From: Sphingomonas sp. 8AM
GTDB lineage: Bacteria > Pseudomonadota > Alphaproteobacteria > Sphingomonadales > Sphingomonadaceae
DNA: 64,000 bases
NCBI RefSeq assembly: GCF_902506455.1
Contig: NZ_LR733844.1
Coordinates: 660,415-724,414 of the forward strand
Direction: 5' to 3'
Made by a program: the position numbers and the translations under genes. Shown in pieces: positions 18,156-26,882 of the stretch. Numbering within the stretch: position 1 is the first letter of the stretch; each line of letters opens with the position of its first letter. The notes under the pieces were generated by a model. It did not search any database, was not told the origin of the DNA, and saw nothing but the letters and a program-made list of their open reading frames with translations.

Positions 18156-18333
18156 TTAGAGTGTGATGACATCTGGTTAACCCGTCATTGCGAGCGTAGA
18201 GCGTGATGACGTCACCTTAATCGTCATTGCGAGCGTAGCGAAGCAATCCAGAGCCGGACCAAGACGCCCTGGATTGCTTCGCTGCGCTCGCAATGACGGA
18301 CGAAAAATTCAACTCGATGTCATCGCGCTCTAA
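18156..18333. repeat. Nested repeat element with outer inverted repeats
   Basis: The outer ends are inverted copies of TTAGAGYGYGATGACATC (18156-18173 and, reversed, 18316-18333). Within it, a 40-base unit is present twice in tandem with some mismatches (18157-18196 and 18197-18236), each ending in CGTCATTGCGAGCG. The second copy continues into a full ~77-base palindromic element (18222-18298). This reads as one repeat family inserted into or duplicated beside another. No gene is present in the 18014-18536 gap. Confidence 0.7.
18222..18298. repeat. CGTCATTGCGAGC palindromic repeat, copy 1
   Basis: A ~77-base imperfect palindrome starting CGTCATTGCGAGCGTAGCGA and ending with its complement. 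The interior carries AGCAATCCAG and a conserved GGNCGTCYTGGTCCGG-type centre. The same element recurs at 18456, 26800, 37677 and 54798. It lies between the convergent pnp and esterase genes. Confidence 0.9.
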
Positions 18334-18341
18334 TCAAGCCC

Positions 18342-18439
18342 CGTCGTCACCCCGGCGAAGGCCGGGGGGATCACACACGTCCGAAGTGGGGGCCCCGGAT
18401 CAAGGCTCTCCTGAGCAGCGCCGACGGATCCGGGGTGAC
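18342..18439. repeat. GTCGTCACCCCGG hairpin repeat, copy 1
   Basis: A ~98-base element whose ends pair (CGTCGTCACCCCGG with CCGGGGTGAC). Its interior CAAGGCTCTCCTGAGC is shared with the copy at 56949. It is sandwiched between two copies of the CGTCATTGCGAGC palindrome. Related shorter copies lie at 25382 and 49246. Confidence 0.8.
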
Positions 18440-18455
18440 CGGCGGAGGGGCAGTT

Positions 18456-18532
18456 CGTCATTGCGAGCGGAGCGAAGCAATCCAGAGCCGGACCCGGACG
18501 CCCTGGATTGCTTCGCTACGCTCGCAATGACA
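18456..18532. repeat. CGTCATTGCGAGC palindromic repeat, copy 2
   Basis: A second full-length copy of the ~77-base palindrome, ending 5 bases before the stop codon of the minus-strand esterase. The two arms differ by a few bases but pair along most of their length. The RNA hairpin could act as a bidirectional terminator or 3' stabiliser for the convergent genes. Confidence 0.9.
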
Positions 18533-18536
18533 GAGA

Positions 18537-20471
18537 TTACTCCACCACCCGCTCGAAGGGTGCCGCCGGGAGGTCCGCACCGTCGAACAGGTTCGTGAAC
18601 GGCGCGTCGCTCCACGCGTAGCGAACCTTCGTGACGCCAGCGGCATTCGCACCCGGCAACACGACCGTATCGCCCCGCGCCTCCGCCGGCACATAACGGC
18701 ACGCATCTCCAGCGCACGCCTCGAAGCCGATCGCCTGCCCCGCGCTATACGTGTGCAGCCCGCCAGTAACGTTGCGATAGCGCACCACCAGATCGCTACC
18801 GCTCCGCGACACGCCGGCCACCTCCGGCCCACTGCGCAGACCCGGCTGGCCATAGGCGATCACTCGCGCCAGCCGCGCCAGCCGCTCGCCGACCACCGTC
18901 TTCTGCGTCGGATGGATGTCGAAGCGGTCGCCGACATCCAGCGTCACCGCTAGCCCCGCGTGCGCATCCTGTGCGACCGCCTGCGCCTGCGCTTCACGGA
19001 GTTCCGCCCAGCCCGACTGAAGGGGCGCGGTCGGCGGCTTGCCGTAGGAAGTGAGCTGGACGACGAAGAACGGCAGCTCCGGCGCCGCGAACGTCCGCCG
19101 CCAGTCCGCCATCAACAGCGTCATCAGCTCGCGATACGTCGACGCCTCCCCCGCGTTCGACTCGCCCTGGTACCAGGCGGCGAGCTTCAGCCCGTAGCCG
19201 GCAAACGGCGCGATCATGCCGTTGTGGAGCGTCGCGAGGCTGTTCGGCACGTCCCATGGCGCTGGCGCGATCTTCTCACCGGTCAGCGCACGCCCCCGAT
19301 AATAGCGCCACGGTCCCGCGAACGGCACCAGGGTCCCATCAGCCAGTTCCAGCCCGCGCGGCGCGGCACCGGTCAGCCCGCCGCCGTTTGCGCCGCCCAG
19401 CACGCGCATCGCGACGACGTTGCGCCCGACCTTCCACGTGCCCTTCGGTGCGTCGTAATGCCGCCACGCCCAGTTGACGCTGCCGCCGCCGACATAGCGG
19501 CCGTTGACCCACGTCTCCTCATATTGATCGATCGGACCGAGTTGCAGCGTCTTCGCGGCGGCAACCTGCCCGGCGGTCAGGTCGATCGTGCCCCGCAGCC
19601 ACATCACGCCCTCGAAGGCCGCGAGCGCGGGCACGCCCGCCTCCTTCCACGCCGCGGTCGGGATCGTCGCCCATTTCGCGTCGTCGAAGTCGGAACGCCG
19701 GAACGCCGCCTGTCGTGCGGCGGCCGGGTCATGCGCCTTCCACCACGCCTCGCGCCGCGCGCCATCCTGCGCCAGCGCCCTGGCCGGATCGCGCCCGTAA
19801 AGATCGACCGCGGCGATCCCGTCCTTCAGCCGCGGGATCGTCGCGAGCGACGCCGGGCTGATCCAGCTCTCGATCCGCGTCCCGCCCCATTCGGAGTTGA
19901 TGAAGCCGATCGGCACCTTCTCGGTCTGCCGCAGCGAGCGCGCCATGTAATAGCAGACTGCCGAAGCGTCGCCGACCGTCTCCGGCCCGACGCGCTGCCA
20001 CTTGGCGGGGGCTTCCAGATCAGCGAGCGGCTGCGCACGGCTGGTGTCGGGGATCGTCGCATAGCGCAGGTCGGGGTCGGCCGGCGTCTGCAACGCGCCC
20101 CATGCGTTGGTCGATTGCTTGACCATGAACTCCATGTTCGACTGGCCGCCGCACAGGAAGACGTCGCCGACCATGATGTCGGTCAGCGTCTGCCCGTCCT
20201 CCACGGTCAGCGTGTACGGCCCGCCCGCCGCCTGCGCCGGCAGCGTCGCCCGCCACTTCCCCTGCGCATCGACGGTCGCGGTGGTGCTCTGCTGGCCGAG
20301 CCGCACCGTCACCGCGGCGTTCGGCGCACCCTGCCCCCAGACCTCGATCGGCCGGTCACGCTGGAGCACGGCATGATCGGCGAAGATGTGCGCGAAGCGC
20401 GGCGTCGCCTCCTGCGCCACCGCGGGCGCGGCAAGCGCCATCGCCGATCCCGCCATCAACATGCGCCACAT
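18537..20471 (-). CDS. Sialate O-acetylesterase-type SGNH carbohydrate esterase
   Basis: A 644-residue exported esterase of the sialate O-acetylesterase group, removing O-acetyl groups from sugars or plant polysaccharides in the periplasm. The signal peptide is residues 1-20 (ending PAVAQ). GGQSNMEFMV holds the nucleophile Ser111, GFINSEWGGTRIESW is the second block, and DIHPTQK near residue 560 gives the catalytic Asp/His. A jelly-roll segment splits the catalytic domain (about 265-390), as usual. The ATG at 20471 has GGAGAGG 9 bases before it; nearby upstream ATGs fit less well. A LacI-type operator lies just upstream. Confidence 0.88.
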   Translation of the reverse strand: MWRMLMAGSAMALAAPAVAQEATPRFAHIFADHAVLQRDRPIEVWGQGAPNAAVTVRLGQQSTTATVDAQGKWRATLPAQAAGGPYTLTVEDGQTLTDIMVGDVFLCGGQSNMEFMVKQSTNAWGALQTPADPDLRYATIPDTSRAQPLADLEAPAKWQRVGPETVGDASAVCYYMARSLRQTEKVPIGFINSEWGGTRIESWISPASLATIPRLKDGIAAVDLYGRDPARALAQDGARREAWWKAHDPAAARQAAFRRSDFDDAKWATIPTAAWKEAGVPALAAFEGVMWLRGTIDLTAGQVAAAKTLQLGPIDQYEETWVNGRYVGGGSVNWAWRHYDAPKGTWKVGRNVVAMRVLGGANGGGLTGAAPRGLELADGTLVPFAGPWRYYRGRALTGEKIAPAPWDVPNSLATLHNGMIAPFAGYGLKLAAWYQGESNAGEASTYRELMTLLMADWRRTFAAPELPFFVVQLTSYGKPPTAPLQSGWAELREAQAQAVAQDAHAGLAVTLDVGDRFDIHPTQKTVVGERLARLARVIAYGQPGLRSGPEVAGVSRSGSDLVVRYRNVTGGLHTYSAGQAIGFEACAGDACRYVPAEARGDTVVLPGANAAGVTKVRYAWSDAPFTNLFDGADLPAAPFERVVE

Positions 20472-20494
20472 CGCCATCATCCTCTCCATCGCTT

Positions 20495-20508
20495 TGTTAG
20501 CGCTCACG
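20495..20508 (-). promoter_or_regulatory. LacI-family operator-like palindrome
   Basis: TGTTAGCGCTCACG matches 12 of 14 bases of the perfect palindrome TGTTAGCGCTAACA, the kind of site bound by LacI/GalR repressors (central CG, AGCGCT core). It lies 24 bases before the esterase start codon, where a repressor would block transcription or early elongation. No lacI-type gene is in the window, so the regulator would act from elsewhere. Confidence 0.55.
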
Positions 20509-20537
20509 TATCGCACCCGGCCGGGGCGCGCCAAGCG

Positions 20538-21308
20538 TCAATCGCGATAGGAGCGATCGATCCGGTCGAGCTTGCGCAACAGCGCCGGCCACGCCAGCCC
20601 GCGCGCCAGCATCCCGATCCCGGCCGGCGGCGACTGGCGGGCGACCTTGTCCTCGACCCCCTGCGGCGGCGTGTGCAGCCCGTCAGGGCCGGCGGCGAGC
20701 ATCAACACCTGCGCCTCGCACGCACGTTCAAGGAAATAGAGCCGCAGGAAGCACGATGCGACCGAGTCGCCCACGGTCAGCGTGCCGTGATTGCGCAGGA
20801 TCATCGCATGGCGCGAACCGAGGTCGGCGACCAGCCGCTCGCGCTCCTCCAGGTCGGTCGCGATCCCTTCATACTCATGATAGGCGACATCGTGCGACGC
20901 GATCATCGCCGTCTGCGTATGCGGCGACAGCCCGCACGCCATCGCCGATACCGCCTGCCCGTGCGGCGTATGAAGGTGCATCACCGCCTGCGCGTCGTCG
21001 CGCGCCATGTGGATCGCGGAGTGGATCGTGAACCCGGCCGGGTTGACCGGATGCGCGCTCGCGCCGACCGGCTGCCCGTGGACATCGATCTTGACCAGCG
21101 AGGAGGCGGTGATCTCCTCGAACATCATGTCATAGGGATTGATGAGGAAGTGATGCTCCGGCCCCGGCACCCGCGCCGACAGATGCGTGAAGATCAGATC
21201 GTCCCAGCCATACAGCGCCACCAGCCGATAGGCGGCGGCGAGATCGACCCGCGCCTCCCACTCGCCCGGTGCCATCGCCGTGGACTCCACCATCGCCGCC
21301 GTCGCCAT
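20538..21308 (-). CDS. Class II aldolase/adducin family protein
   Basis: A 256-residue protein with the L-fuculose-phosphate-aldolase fold, including zinc-ligand motifs HLHTPHGQ and RNHGTLTVGDS. Other family blocks are GWDDLIFTHLSARVPG and HFLINPYDMMFEEI. Members cleave phosphorylated sugars or act as decarboxylases; this one lacks clues to its substrate. The ATG at 21308 is preceded by GGAGAGGAAGCGC. It is divergent from paoABC with 157 bases between starts, suggesting shared control. Confidence 0.88.
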   Translation of the reverse strand: MATAAMVESTAMAPGEWEARVDLAAAYRLVALYGWDDLIFTHLSARVPGPEHHFLINPYDMMFEEITASSLVKIDVHGQPVGASAHPVNPAGFTIHSAIHMARDDAQAVMHLHTPHGQAVSAMACGLSPHTQTAMIASHDVAYHEYEGIATDLEERERLVADLGSRHAMILRNHGTLTVGDSVASCFLRLYFLERACEAQVLMLAAGPDGLHTPPQGVEDKVARQSPPAGIGMLARGLAWPALLRKLDRIDRSYRD

Positions 21309-21465
21309 GCGCTTCCTCTCCGTGCTTTTGACACAGATGTTAATACAGGCGATGGCCGCCCGCCAGCGGTGCGTGTATCCTTGTGTTGCGGCCGGATATA
21401 ACATGGATCGGGCGCGTTTCATCGGAGGGAGCGGCTTTCCTGCCCGCTCCCGCAGCAGGACCGAC

Positions 21466-22104
21466 ATGACCGACACCAACGGATTTAGCCTCACGCGGCG
21501 CGGCGCGCTCGTCAGCGGGGTCGCCGCCGCCTCCACGACCGCGCTGCCGCTCGACGCGCAACCGCTGCCGGCGGAGACGCCCGCCGCCACCGTGCCGGTG
21601 TCCTTTACCGTCAACGGCAAGAAGCGCGCGCTCGATCTCGATCCGCGCGTCACCTTGCTCGACGCGCTGCGCGAGCACCTGCATCTCACCGGCAGCAAGA
21701 AGGGCTGCGACCACGGCCAGTGCGGCGCATGCACGGTAATGGTCGAGGGCAAGCGCATCAACTCGTGCCTGACGCTCGCGGTGATGCACGACGGTGACAG
21801 CATCACGACGATCGAGGGGCTCGGCAAACCGGGCGACCTGCATCCGATGCAGGCCGCGTTCGTCAAGCATGACGGTTACCAGTGCGGCTATTGCACGCCG
21901 GGCCAGATCATGGCGGCGGTCGCGATGTTGCAGGAGGTGAAGGACGGCGTGCCGAGCTACGTCTCGACCGACCTCACCGCCGCCGGCCGCATCGACGCGC
22001 AGGAAGTGCGCGAGCGGATGAGCGGCAACATCTGTCGCTGCGCCGCCTATTCGAACATCGTCGCCGCGATCGCCCATGTCGCGGGTGCGGAGGACGTCGC
22101 ATGA
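21466..22104 (+). CDS. paoA: Periplasmic aldehyde oxidoreductase, [2Fe-2S] subunit (PaoA/YagT-like)
   Basis: A 212-residue small subunit of a molybdenum hydroxylase. The N-terminus carries a twin-arginine signal ([14 protein letters not shown]), so the assembled complex is exported folded. The plant-type cluster is held by Cys81, 86, 89 and 101 (CDHGQCGAC...SC), and the second cluster by Cys140/143 (CGYC) and Cys190/192 (CRC). The ATG at 21466 has AGGA 5 bases before it. Its stop overlaps the paoB start by 4 bases (ATGA). Confidence 0.93.
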   Translation: MTDTNGFSLTRRGALVSGVAAASTTALPLDAQPLPAETPAATVPVSFTVNGKKRALDLDPRVTLLDALREHLHLTGSKKGCDHGQCGACTVMVEGKRINSCLTLAVMHDGDSITTIEGLGKPGDLHPMQAAFVKHDGYQCGYCTPGQIMAAVAMLQEVKDGVPSYVSTDLTAAGRIDAQEVRERMSGNICRCAAYSNIVAAIAHVAGAEDVA

Positions 22105-23054
22105 AGCCCTTCACCTACGAGCGCGCCACCTCCCCCGCCGCTGCCGCCGCCGCGGTCGCCGCCAGGCCGGGCGCGAAGTTCGTCGCGGGCGGCACCAATT
22201 TGCTCGACCTGATGAAGCTGCAGATCGAGGCGCCGACGCATCTGGTCGACGTCAACCGGCTCGCGCTCGACACGATCGAAGCGACGCCTGACGGGGGATT
22301 GCGCGTCGGGGCGCTGGTCCGCAACACCGCGCTCGCCGCCGACAGCCGCGTGCGCCGCGACTATGGCGTGCTCAGCCGTGCGTTGCTGTCGGGCGCGTCG
22401 GGGCAGTTGCGCAACAAGGCGACGACCGCGGGCAATCTGCTCCAGCGGACGCGTTGTCCGTATTTCTACGACACCAATCAGGCGTGCAACAAGCGCAAGC
22501 CCGGCTCGGGCTGCGCGGCGCTGGGTGGCTATAGCCGCGCACTGGCGGTGATCGGCACCAGCAAGGATTGCATTGCGACCCATCCCAGCGACATGGCGGT
22601 AGCGATGCGCGCGCTCGACGCGACGGTGGAGACCGTCGACGGCGGCGGGCGCACCCGCACGATCCCGATCGCCGACTTCCATCGCCTGCCCGGCAGCACG
22701 CCGTGGATCGAGACCGCGCTCACCCCCGGTGAGATGATTACGGCGGTCACGCTTCCCGCCCCGGTCCGCGGGACGCACATCTATCGCAAGGTGCGCGACC
22801 GCGCCTCCTACGCCTTTGCGACGATCTCGGTCGCGGCGATCCTGCCCGAAAGCGGCACGCCGCGTTTCGCCTTCGGTGGCCTCGCGCACAAGCCGTGGCG
22901 GGTGCCCGCTGCCGAGACGCGGATGGATGGCGGCGCGAAGGCGATCGCCGCCGCCGCGCTCGCCGGTGCCACGCCGACATCGCAGAACGCCTATAAGATT
23001 CCGCTGGTCGAGCGCACGCTGGCCGCGGTGCTCGCCGAAGGACGCGCAGCATGA
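22101..23054 (+). CDS. paoB: Periplasmic aldehyde oxidoreductase, FAD subunit (PaoB/YagS-like)
   Basis: A 317-residue FAD-binding subunit ([14 protein letters not shown] and [12 protein letters not shown]). Cys119, 129, 138 and 157 match the extra cysteines of the YagS type that bind a [4Fe-4S] cluster and are absent from ordinary xanthine dehydrogenase FAD subunits. This places the operon in the PaoABC group and not among xanthine dehydrogenases. It overlaps both neighbours by 4 bases. Confidence 0.93.
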   Translation: MKPFTYERATSPAAAAAAVAARPGAKFVAGGTNLLDLMKLQIEAPTHLVDVNRLALDTIEATPDGGLRVGALVRNTALAADSRVRRDYGVLSRALLSGASGQLRNKATTAGNLLQRTRCPYFYDTNQACNKRKPGSGCAALGGYSRALAVIGTSKDCIATHPSDMAVAMRALDATVETVDGGGRTRTIPIADFHRLPGSTPWIETALTPGEMITAVTLPAPVRGTHIYRKVRDRASYAFATISVAAILPESGTPRFAFGGLAHKPWRVPAAETRMDGGAKAIAAAALAGATPTSQNAYKIPLVERTLAAVLAEGRAA

Positions 23055-25246
23055 AGTTCGACACCCCCGCCGGCCGCAACCCGATCGATCAGCAGAAGGT
23101 CATCGGCCGGCCCACCGACCGCATCGATGGCCCGCTCAAGGTCACCGGCACTGCGCCTTATGCCTTCGAGCGCAACGATGTCGCGCCGAACCATGCCTAT
23201 GGTGTGATCGTCGGCACAGGCGTTGCCAAGGGGCGGATCACGCGGATCGACACCGCCGACGCGCAGCGCGCGCCCGGCGTGCTGTCGGTGGTGACCTATG
23301 AGAATGCCGGCAAGCTCGGCAAGGCCAAGGCGCATACCGCGACGATGCTCGCCGGGCCGGAGGTCGAGCATTACGATCAAGCGGTCGCGATCGTCGTCGC
23401 GGAAACCTTCGAGCAGGCGCGCGACGCCGCCAAACGCGTCCGCGTCGATTATGCCCGCGCCAGGGGCAAGTATGAGCTGAAGGCGGTCAAGGACGGCGCG
23501 CCGATCGCCAAGGGCGACAAGATGAAGACCGCGCGCGGCGACTTCGCCGGTGCCTTCGCCAGCGCCACGGTCAAGCTCGACGCAACCTATACCACGCCCG
23601 ACCAGAGCCACATGATGATGGAGCCGCACGCGACGATCGCGGCGTGGAACGGCGACGAGCTGACGCTGTGGACCAGCAACCAGATGATCGCCTGGGCGGT
23701 GCGCGACATGAGCGAGACGCTGCTGATACCCAAGGAAAAGATCCGAATCGTCTCGCCCTATGTCGGCGGGGGGTTCGGCGGGAAACTGTGGGTGCGCTCC
23801 GACGCGGTGATGGCGGCGCTCGCGGCAAAGGCAGCAGGTCGTCCGGTCAAGGTCGCACTCGCCCGCCCGCAGCTGATGAACAACACCACCCATCGCCCGG
23901 CGACGATCCAGCGCATTCGCATCGGCGCGGACAAGGCCGGCAAGATCACGGCAATCGCGCATCAGACGTGGTCGGGCGACCTGCCCGGCGGTGGTCCGGA
24001 GACGGCCGCAAACCAGACGCAGCTCCTCTACGCCGGCGCGAACCGGCTGACCGAGACGCATCTGGCGGTGCTCGATCTGCCCGAAGCCAATGCGATGCGC
24101 GCGCCCGGCGAAGCGCCCGGGATGATGGCGCTCGAGGTCGCGATGGACGAAATGGCGGAGAAGCTGGGCATGGACCCGGTCCGCTTCCGCATCGTCAACG
24201 ACACGATGGTCGATCCGGAGAAGCCCGAGCGGAAGTTCTCCGACCGCAACCTCGTCCGCTGCCTTGAGGAAGGCGCGGCGAAGTTCGGCTGGAACCGCCG
24301 CAACCCGAAGCCGGCGCAGGTGCGCGACGGCGACTGGCTGGTCGGCCTCGGTATGGCGGCGGCGTTCCGCGGCAACATGAACATGAAGTCCGCCGCGCGC
24401 GTCGGCGTCGATCGCAAGGGCGTGGTGACCGTCGCCACCGACATGACCGACATCGGCACCGGCAGCTACACGATCATCGCGCAGACCGCCGCCGAGATGC
24501 TCGGCGTGCCGCTCGACAAGGTCGTGGTGCTGCTCGGCGACAGCCGCTTTCCGGTGTCGTCGGGCTCGGGTGGCCAATGGGGCGGCAACAGCTCGACCGC
24601 GGGCGTCTACGCCGCCTGCGTCGACCTGCGCCGCCGCATCGCGCAGAAGCTCGGCTTCAACTCCGACGACGTGACCTTCGCCGACGGCAAGGTGTCGAGC
24701 GGCAACCGCTCGGTCGATCTCGCCAGGGCGGCGGGCGACGAGGGAATCAGCGGCGAGGACTCGATGGAATACGGCACGCTGGAGAAGGATTACGCGCAGG
24801 CGACGTTCGGCGCGCATTTCGTCGAGGCGGCGGTGAACATCTACACCGGCGAGATCCGCGTGCGGCGGATGTCGGGCGTCTATGATGCCGGGCGCATCCT
24901 CAACCCGAAATCGGCGCGCAGCCAGGTGATCGGCGGGATGACGATGGGGATCGGCGCGGCGCTGATGGAAGATGCGGTGGTCGACGCGCGCTTCGGCTAT
25001 TTCGTGAATCACGATCTCGCCGAATATCACGTCCCCGTGCACCTCGACGTGCCGCATCAGGAGGTCGTGTTCCTCGACACGCTCGACGACAAGACCTCGC
25101 CGATGAAGGCCAAGGGCGTCGGCGAACTGGGGCTGTGCGGCGCGGCGGCGGCGGTCGCCAACGCGGTCTACAACGCCTGTGGCGTCCGCATCCGCGACTA
25201 TCCGCTGACGCTCGACAAGGTGCTGGAGGGGTTGCCGGTGGTCTGA
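23051..25246 (+). CDS. paoC: Periplasmic aldehyde oxidoreductase, molybdenum subunit (PaoC/YagR-like)
   Basis: A 731-residue molybdopterin-cytosine-dinucleotide subunit that oxidises aldehydes to carboxylic acids. It shows the usual segments [24 protein letters not shown] and [14 protein letters not shown]. The catalytic-base glutamate is Glu692 in KGVGELGL. No signal peptide of its own is seen; it would be exported with PaoA. A maturation factor (PaoD/XdhC family) is not in the window. The modABC transporter at 37.8-39.8 kb could supply molybdate. Confidence 0.94.
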   Translation: MKFDTPAGRNPIDQQKVIGRPTDRIDGPLKVTGTAPYAFERNDVAPNHAYGVIVGTGVAKGRITRIDTADAQRAPGVLSVVTYENAGKLGKAKAHTATMLAGPEVEHYDQAVAIVVAETFEQARDAAKRVRVDYARARGKYELKAVKDGAPIAKGDKMKTARGDFAGAFASATVKLDATYTTPDQSHMMMEPHATIAAWNGDELTLWTSNQMIAWAVRDMSETLLIPKEKIRIVSPYVGGGFGGKLWVRSDAVMAALAAKAAGRPVKVALARPQLMNNTTHRPATIQRIRIGADKAGKITAIAHQTWSGDLPGGGPETAANQTQLLYAGANRLTETHLAVLDLPEANAMRAPGEAPGMMALEVAMDEMAEKLGMDPVRFRIVNDTMVDPEKPERKFSDRNLVRCLEEGAAKFGWNRRNPKPAQVRDGDWLVGLGMAAAFRGNMNMKSAARVGVDRKGVVTVATDMTDIGTGSYTIIAQTAAEMLGVPLDKVVVLLGDSRFPVSSGSGGQWGGNSSTAGVYAACVDLRRRIAQKLGFNSDDVTFADGKVSSGNRSVDLARAAGDEGISGEDSMEYGTLEKDYAQATFGAHFVEAAVNIYTGEIRVRRMSGVYDAGRILNPKSARSQVIGGMTMGIGAALMEDAVVDARFGYFVNHDLAEYHVPVHLDVPHQEVVFLDTLDDKTSPMKAKGVGELGLCGAAAAVANAVYNACGVRIRDYPLTLDKVLEGLPVV

Positions 25247-25278
25247 GGGCGAGCGCGGGCCACGTCCTACCCCCAACC

Positions 25279-25373
25279 GGTCATTCCCGTGAAGGCGGGA
25301 ATCCAGACACGCAGGTCTATCGATAGAAGCGCCCGGTCAGACGTTCTGGATTCCCGCATTCGCGGGAATGACG
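25279..25373. repeat. GTCATTCCCG...CGGGAATGAC hairpin repeat
   Basis: Long inverted repeat: GTCATTCCCGTGAAGGCGGG and the related CCCGCATTCGCGGGAATGAC at the two ends, with ATCCAGA and TCTGGAT pairing inside. Each end also contains its own small hairpin. It lies just past the paoC stop at a convergent junction. Confidence 0.8.
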
Positions 25374-25381
25374 GGGTTCAC

Positions 25382-25464
25382 CGTCGTCCCGCGCTCGACC
25401 CGGGCCCCGCTTCTAGCCGGCGCTCGAGAAAGAAGCGGGGTCCCGGATCAAGTCCGGGACGACG
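25382..25464. repeat. GTCGTCCCG hairpin repeat overlapping a gene end
   Basis: The ends CGTCGTCCCG and CGGGACGACG pair, with GGGCCCCGCTTCT and AGAAGCGGGGTCCC pairing inside. Same family as the copies at 18342, 49246 and 56949. Its right end contains the stop codon (25448-25450) and the last five codons of the minus-strand [2Fe-2S] protein. Confidence 0.85.
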
Positions 25465-25783
25465 GCGGGAGGCTCAACTGCCCCGCCAGCGCATCGACGT
25501 CCACCCCCGCTGGCACGATCCGCCAACACCCCGGCGTGCGACTGTCGACGATCGTCACCGCACCCTTCGGACAGATCCCGAGGCATTTCACCTCGACCAC
25601 CCCGACCGCTGCCTTGCGCCCCTTGCCGAACCCCGGCTCAGCACGCAGCGCCTTGGCGAGCGACGTTTTCCCCTTCGCGCCAAACCCGCCGCCCAGCTTC
25701 TTGGAGCACTTCCCGCACACCAGCACCGCGCCGGTCCAGCCAGCACGCACCTGCTCCTTCAAGGCTCGGCGCGCGGCTTCCAT
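25448..25783 (-). CDS. Thioredoxin-like [2Fe-2S] ferredoxin-type protein
   Basis: A 111-residue protein with cysteines spaced as in thioredoxin-fold [2Fe-2S] ferredoxins: Cys23 and Cys26 (LVCGKCSKK) and Cys67 and Cys71 (CLGICPKGAV). This suggests a small electron carrier; the partner is unknown. The start overlaps the end of the upstream J-domain gene by 25 bases, so the two are coupled. The last five residues are encoded by an intergenic repeat, which suggests the original C-terminus was replaced or trimmed. Confidence 0.8.
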   Translation of the reverse strand: MEAARRALKEQVRAGWTGAVLVCGKCSKKLGGGFGAKGKTSLAKALRAEPGFGKGRKAAVGVVEVKCLGICPKGAVTIVDSRTPGCWRIVPAGVDVDALAGQLSLPPSSRT

Positions 25784-26307
25784 GTCCGCGCCTCCTCGGC
25801 AACGCGCAGCACGTCATAGGCGGCCTGAATCGCCTGAAAGCGCGTCGCCGCATCCTTGTCGCCGGGCCGCACGTCGGGGTGGTTCGACTTCGCCAGCCGC
25901 CGCCATGCCAGCCGCACGTCGTCGAACGTCGCGTCTGTCTCCAGCTCCAGCACCTCCAGCGCGCGCATCTCGTCACGCGAACGCGAGCCGTCGCCCGACC
26001 CAGCCCATGCCTGATGCTTTGATTGCGAGAACCCGCCCGCATCGCGGCGTTCGTTCGCCTCGCGCTGCGCCGCTTCCTCGGCGGACAGACCCTCGAAATA
26101 ATTCCAGCCGCGATTGTATTCGGCGGCATGCGCCTGACAGAAGTACCAGCGATCCGGGCTGTTCGGCGATTTGGGCGCCGGGCACGTCCCCGGCTCGGTG
26201 CAGCCATGCCGGTCGCACAGCCGGACGGTCGTCGCCTCGCGATTGGCACCATAGCCGCGCCAGCGGGGAAAGCCCCAGTCGTTCGATCGGGTAGGAATAC
26301 GTGCCAT
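25759..26307 (-). CDS. J-domain (DnaJ-like) protein
   Basis: A 182-residue protein with a C-terminal J domain (about 115-175) containing the diagnostic HPD (143-145) and a preceding basic helix VRLAWRRLAKSN. The J domain would stimulate an Hsp70 partner. The N-terminal part has CDRHGC...C and WYFCQAHAAEYNRGWNYFEGLS, a conserved Cys/His-containing region before the J domain. The ATG at 26307 (MARIPTRSNDWG) is chosen over a longer frame that would run into the rnpB region. Confidence 0.85.
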   Translation of the reverse strand: MARIPTRSNDWGFPRWRGYGANREATTVRLCDRHGCTEPGTCPAPKSPNSPDRWYFCQAHAAEYNRGWNYFEGLSAEEAAQREANERRDAGGFSQSKHQAWAGSGDGSRSRDEMRALEVLELETDATFDDVRLAWRRLAKSNHPDVRPGDKDAATRFQAIQAAYDVLRVAEEARTWKPRAEP

Positions 26308-26362
26308 TCCTGCGGCACATAAGGACGCGCCGCGCCCGCGCCAACCGATCGCGTCCGCGAAT

Positions 26363-26760
26363 TTGCCAGAGGGCCTGTAAGCCGGGTTCTGTCCACCCCG
26401 CGAACGGGGATAGGCGACCATTCCTCTCGGCGCGCCGTTGCCGACGCGCTCCAGCAACCAACCCGGGCAGCGGGTGGGAACACACCCCGACGACGCGAAC
26501 GCCGCCATGCCGCCCCTATTCGGTCTTGCTCCCGGTGGGGTTTACCGTGCCACGACCGTTACCGGCCGCGCGGTGCGCTCTTACCGCACCCTTTCACCAT
26601 GACCGGGCCGAGGCCCAGGCCGTCTGCTCTCTGTTGCACTGTCCCTGACCGCGGGCTCGCGCCCTTGGCCGGCGGGCGTTACCCGCCACCGTTGTTCCGT
26701 GGAGCCCGGACTTTCCTCGGCACGCTCACGCGTGACGCGGCCGCCCGGCCCTCTGGCGGA
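26363..26760 (-). ncRNA. rnpB: RNase P RNA, bacterial type A
   Basis: Read on the minus strand, the region begins with GCCAGAGGGCC and ends with GGCCCTCTGGC, an 11-bp P1 stem. The universally conserved CR-I sequence GAGGAAAGTCCGGGCTCC follows the 5' side. The 3' part contains ACAGAACCCGGCTTACAGG (CR-V). About 400 bases separate the ends, normal for this RNA. It is the catalytic subunit that trims the 5' leader of tRNA precursors. Exact ends are approximate. Confidence 0.95.
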
Positions 26761-26799
26761 GCCCTCTTAGTGAAGGCGACACCGATAGCAAAGCAGATC

Positions 26800-26873
26800 A
26801 TCATTGCGAGCGTAGCGAAGCAATCCAGGCGTCATGGTCCGGCTCTGGATTGCTTCGCTCCGCTCGCAATGAC
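26800..26873. repeat. CGTCATTGCGAGC palindromic repeat, copy 3
   Basis: A ~74-base copy of the palindromic family, with arms CATTGCGAGCGTAGCGAAGC and its complement. It lies between the 5' end of rnpB and the 3' end of the amidase gene, both on the minus strand, so this copy is not at a convergent junction. Confidence 0.88.
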
Positions 26874-26882
26874 GAAAAGGGG

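Noticed and set aside
18156..18536. CRISPR array
   Set aside because: The repeats are palindromic elements of different families, not regularly spaced direct repeats with unique spacers; no cas genes are present.
26308..26508. Upstream extension of the J-domain gene and other small frames in this region
   Set aside because: The region encodes the 3' part of RNase P RNA, so open frames there are not coding.
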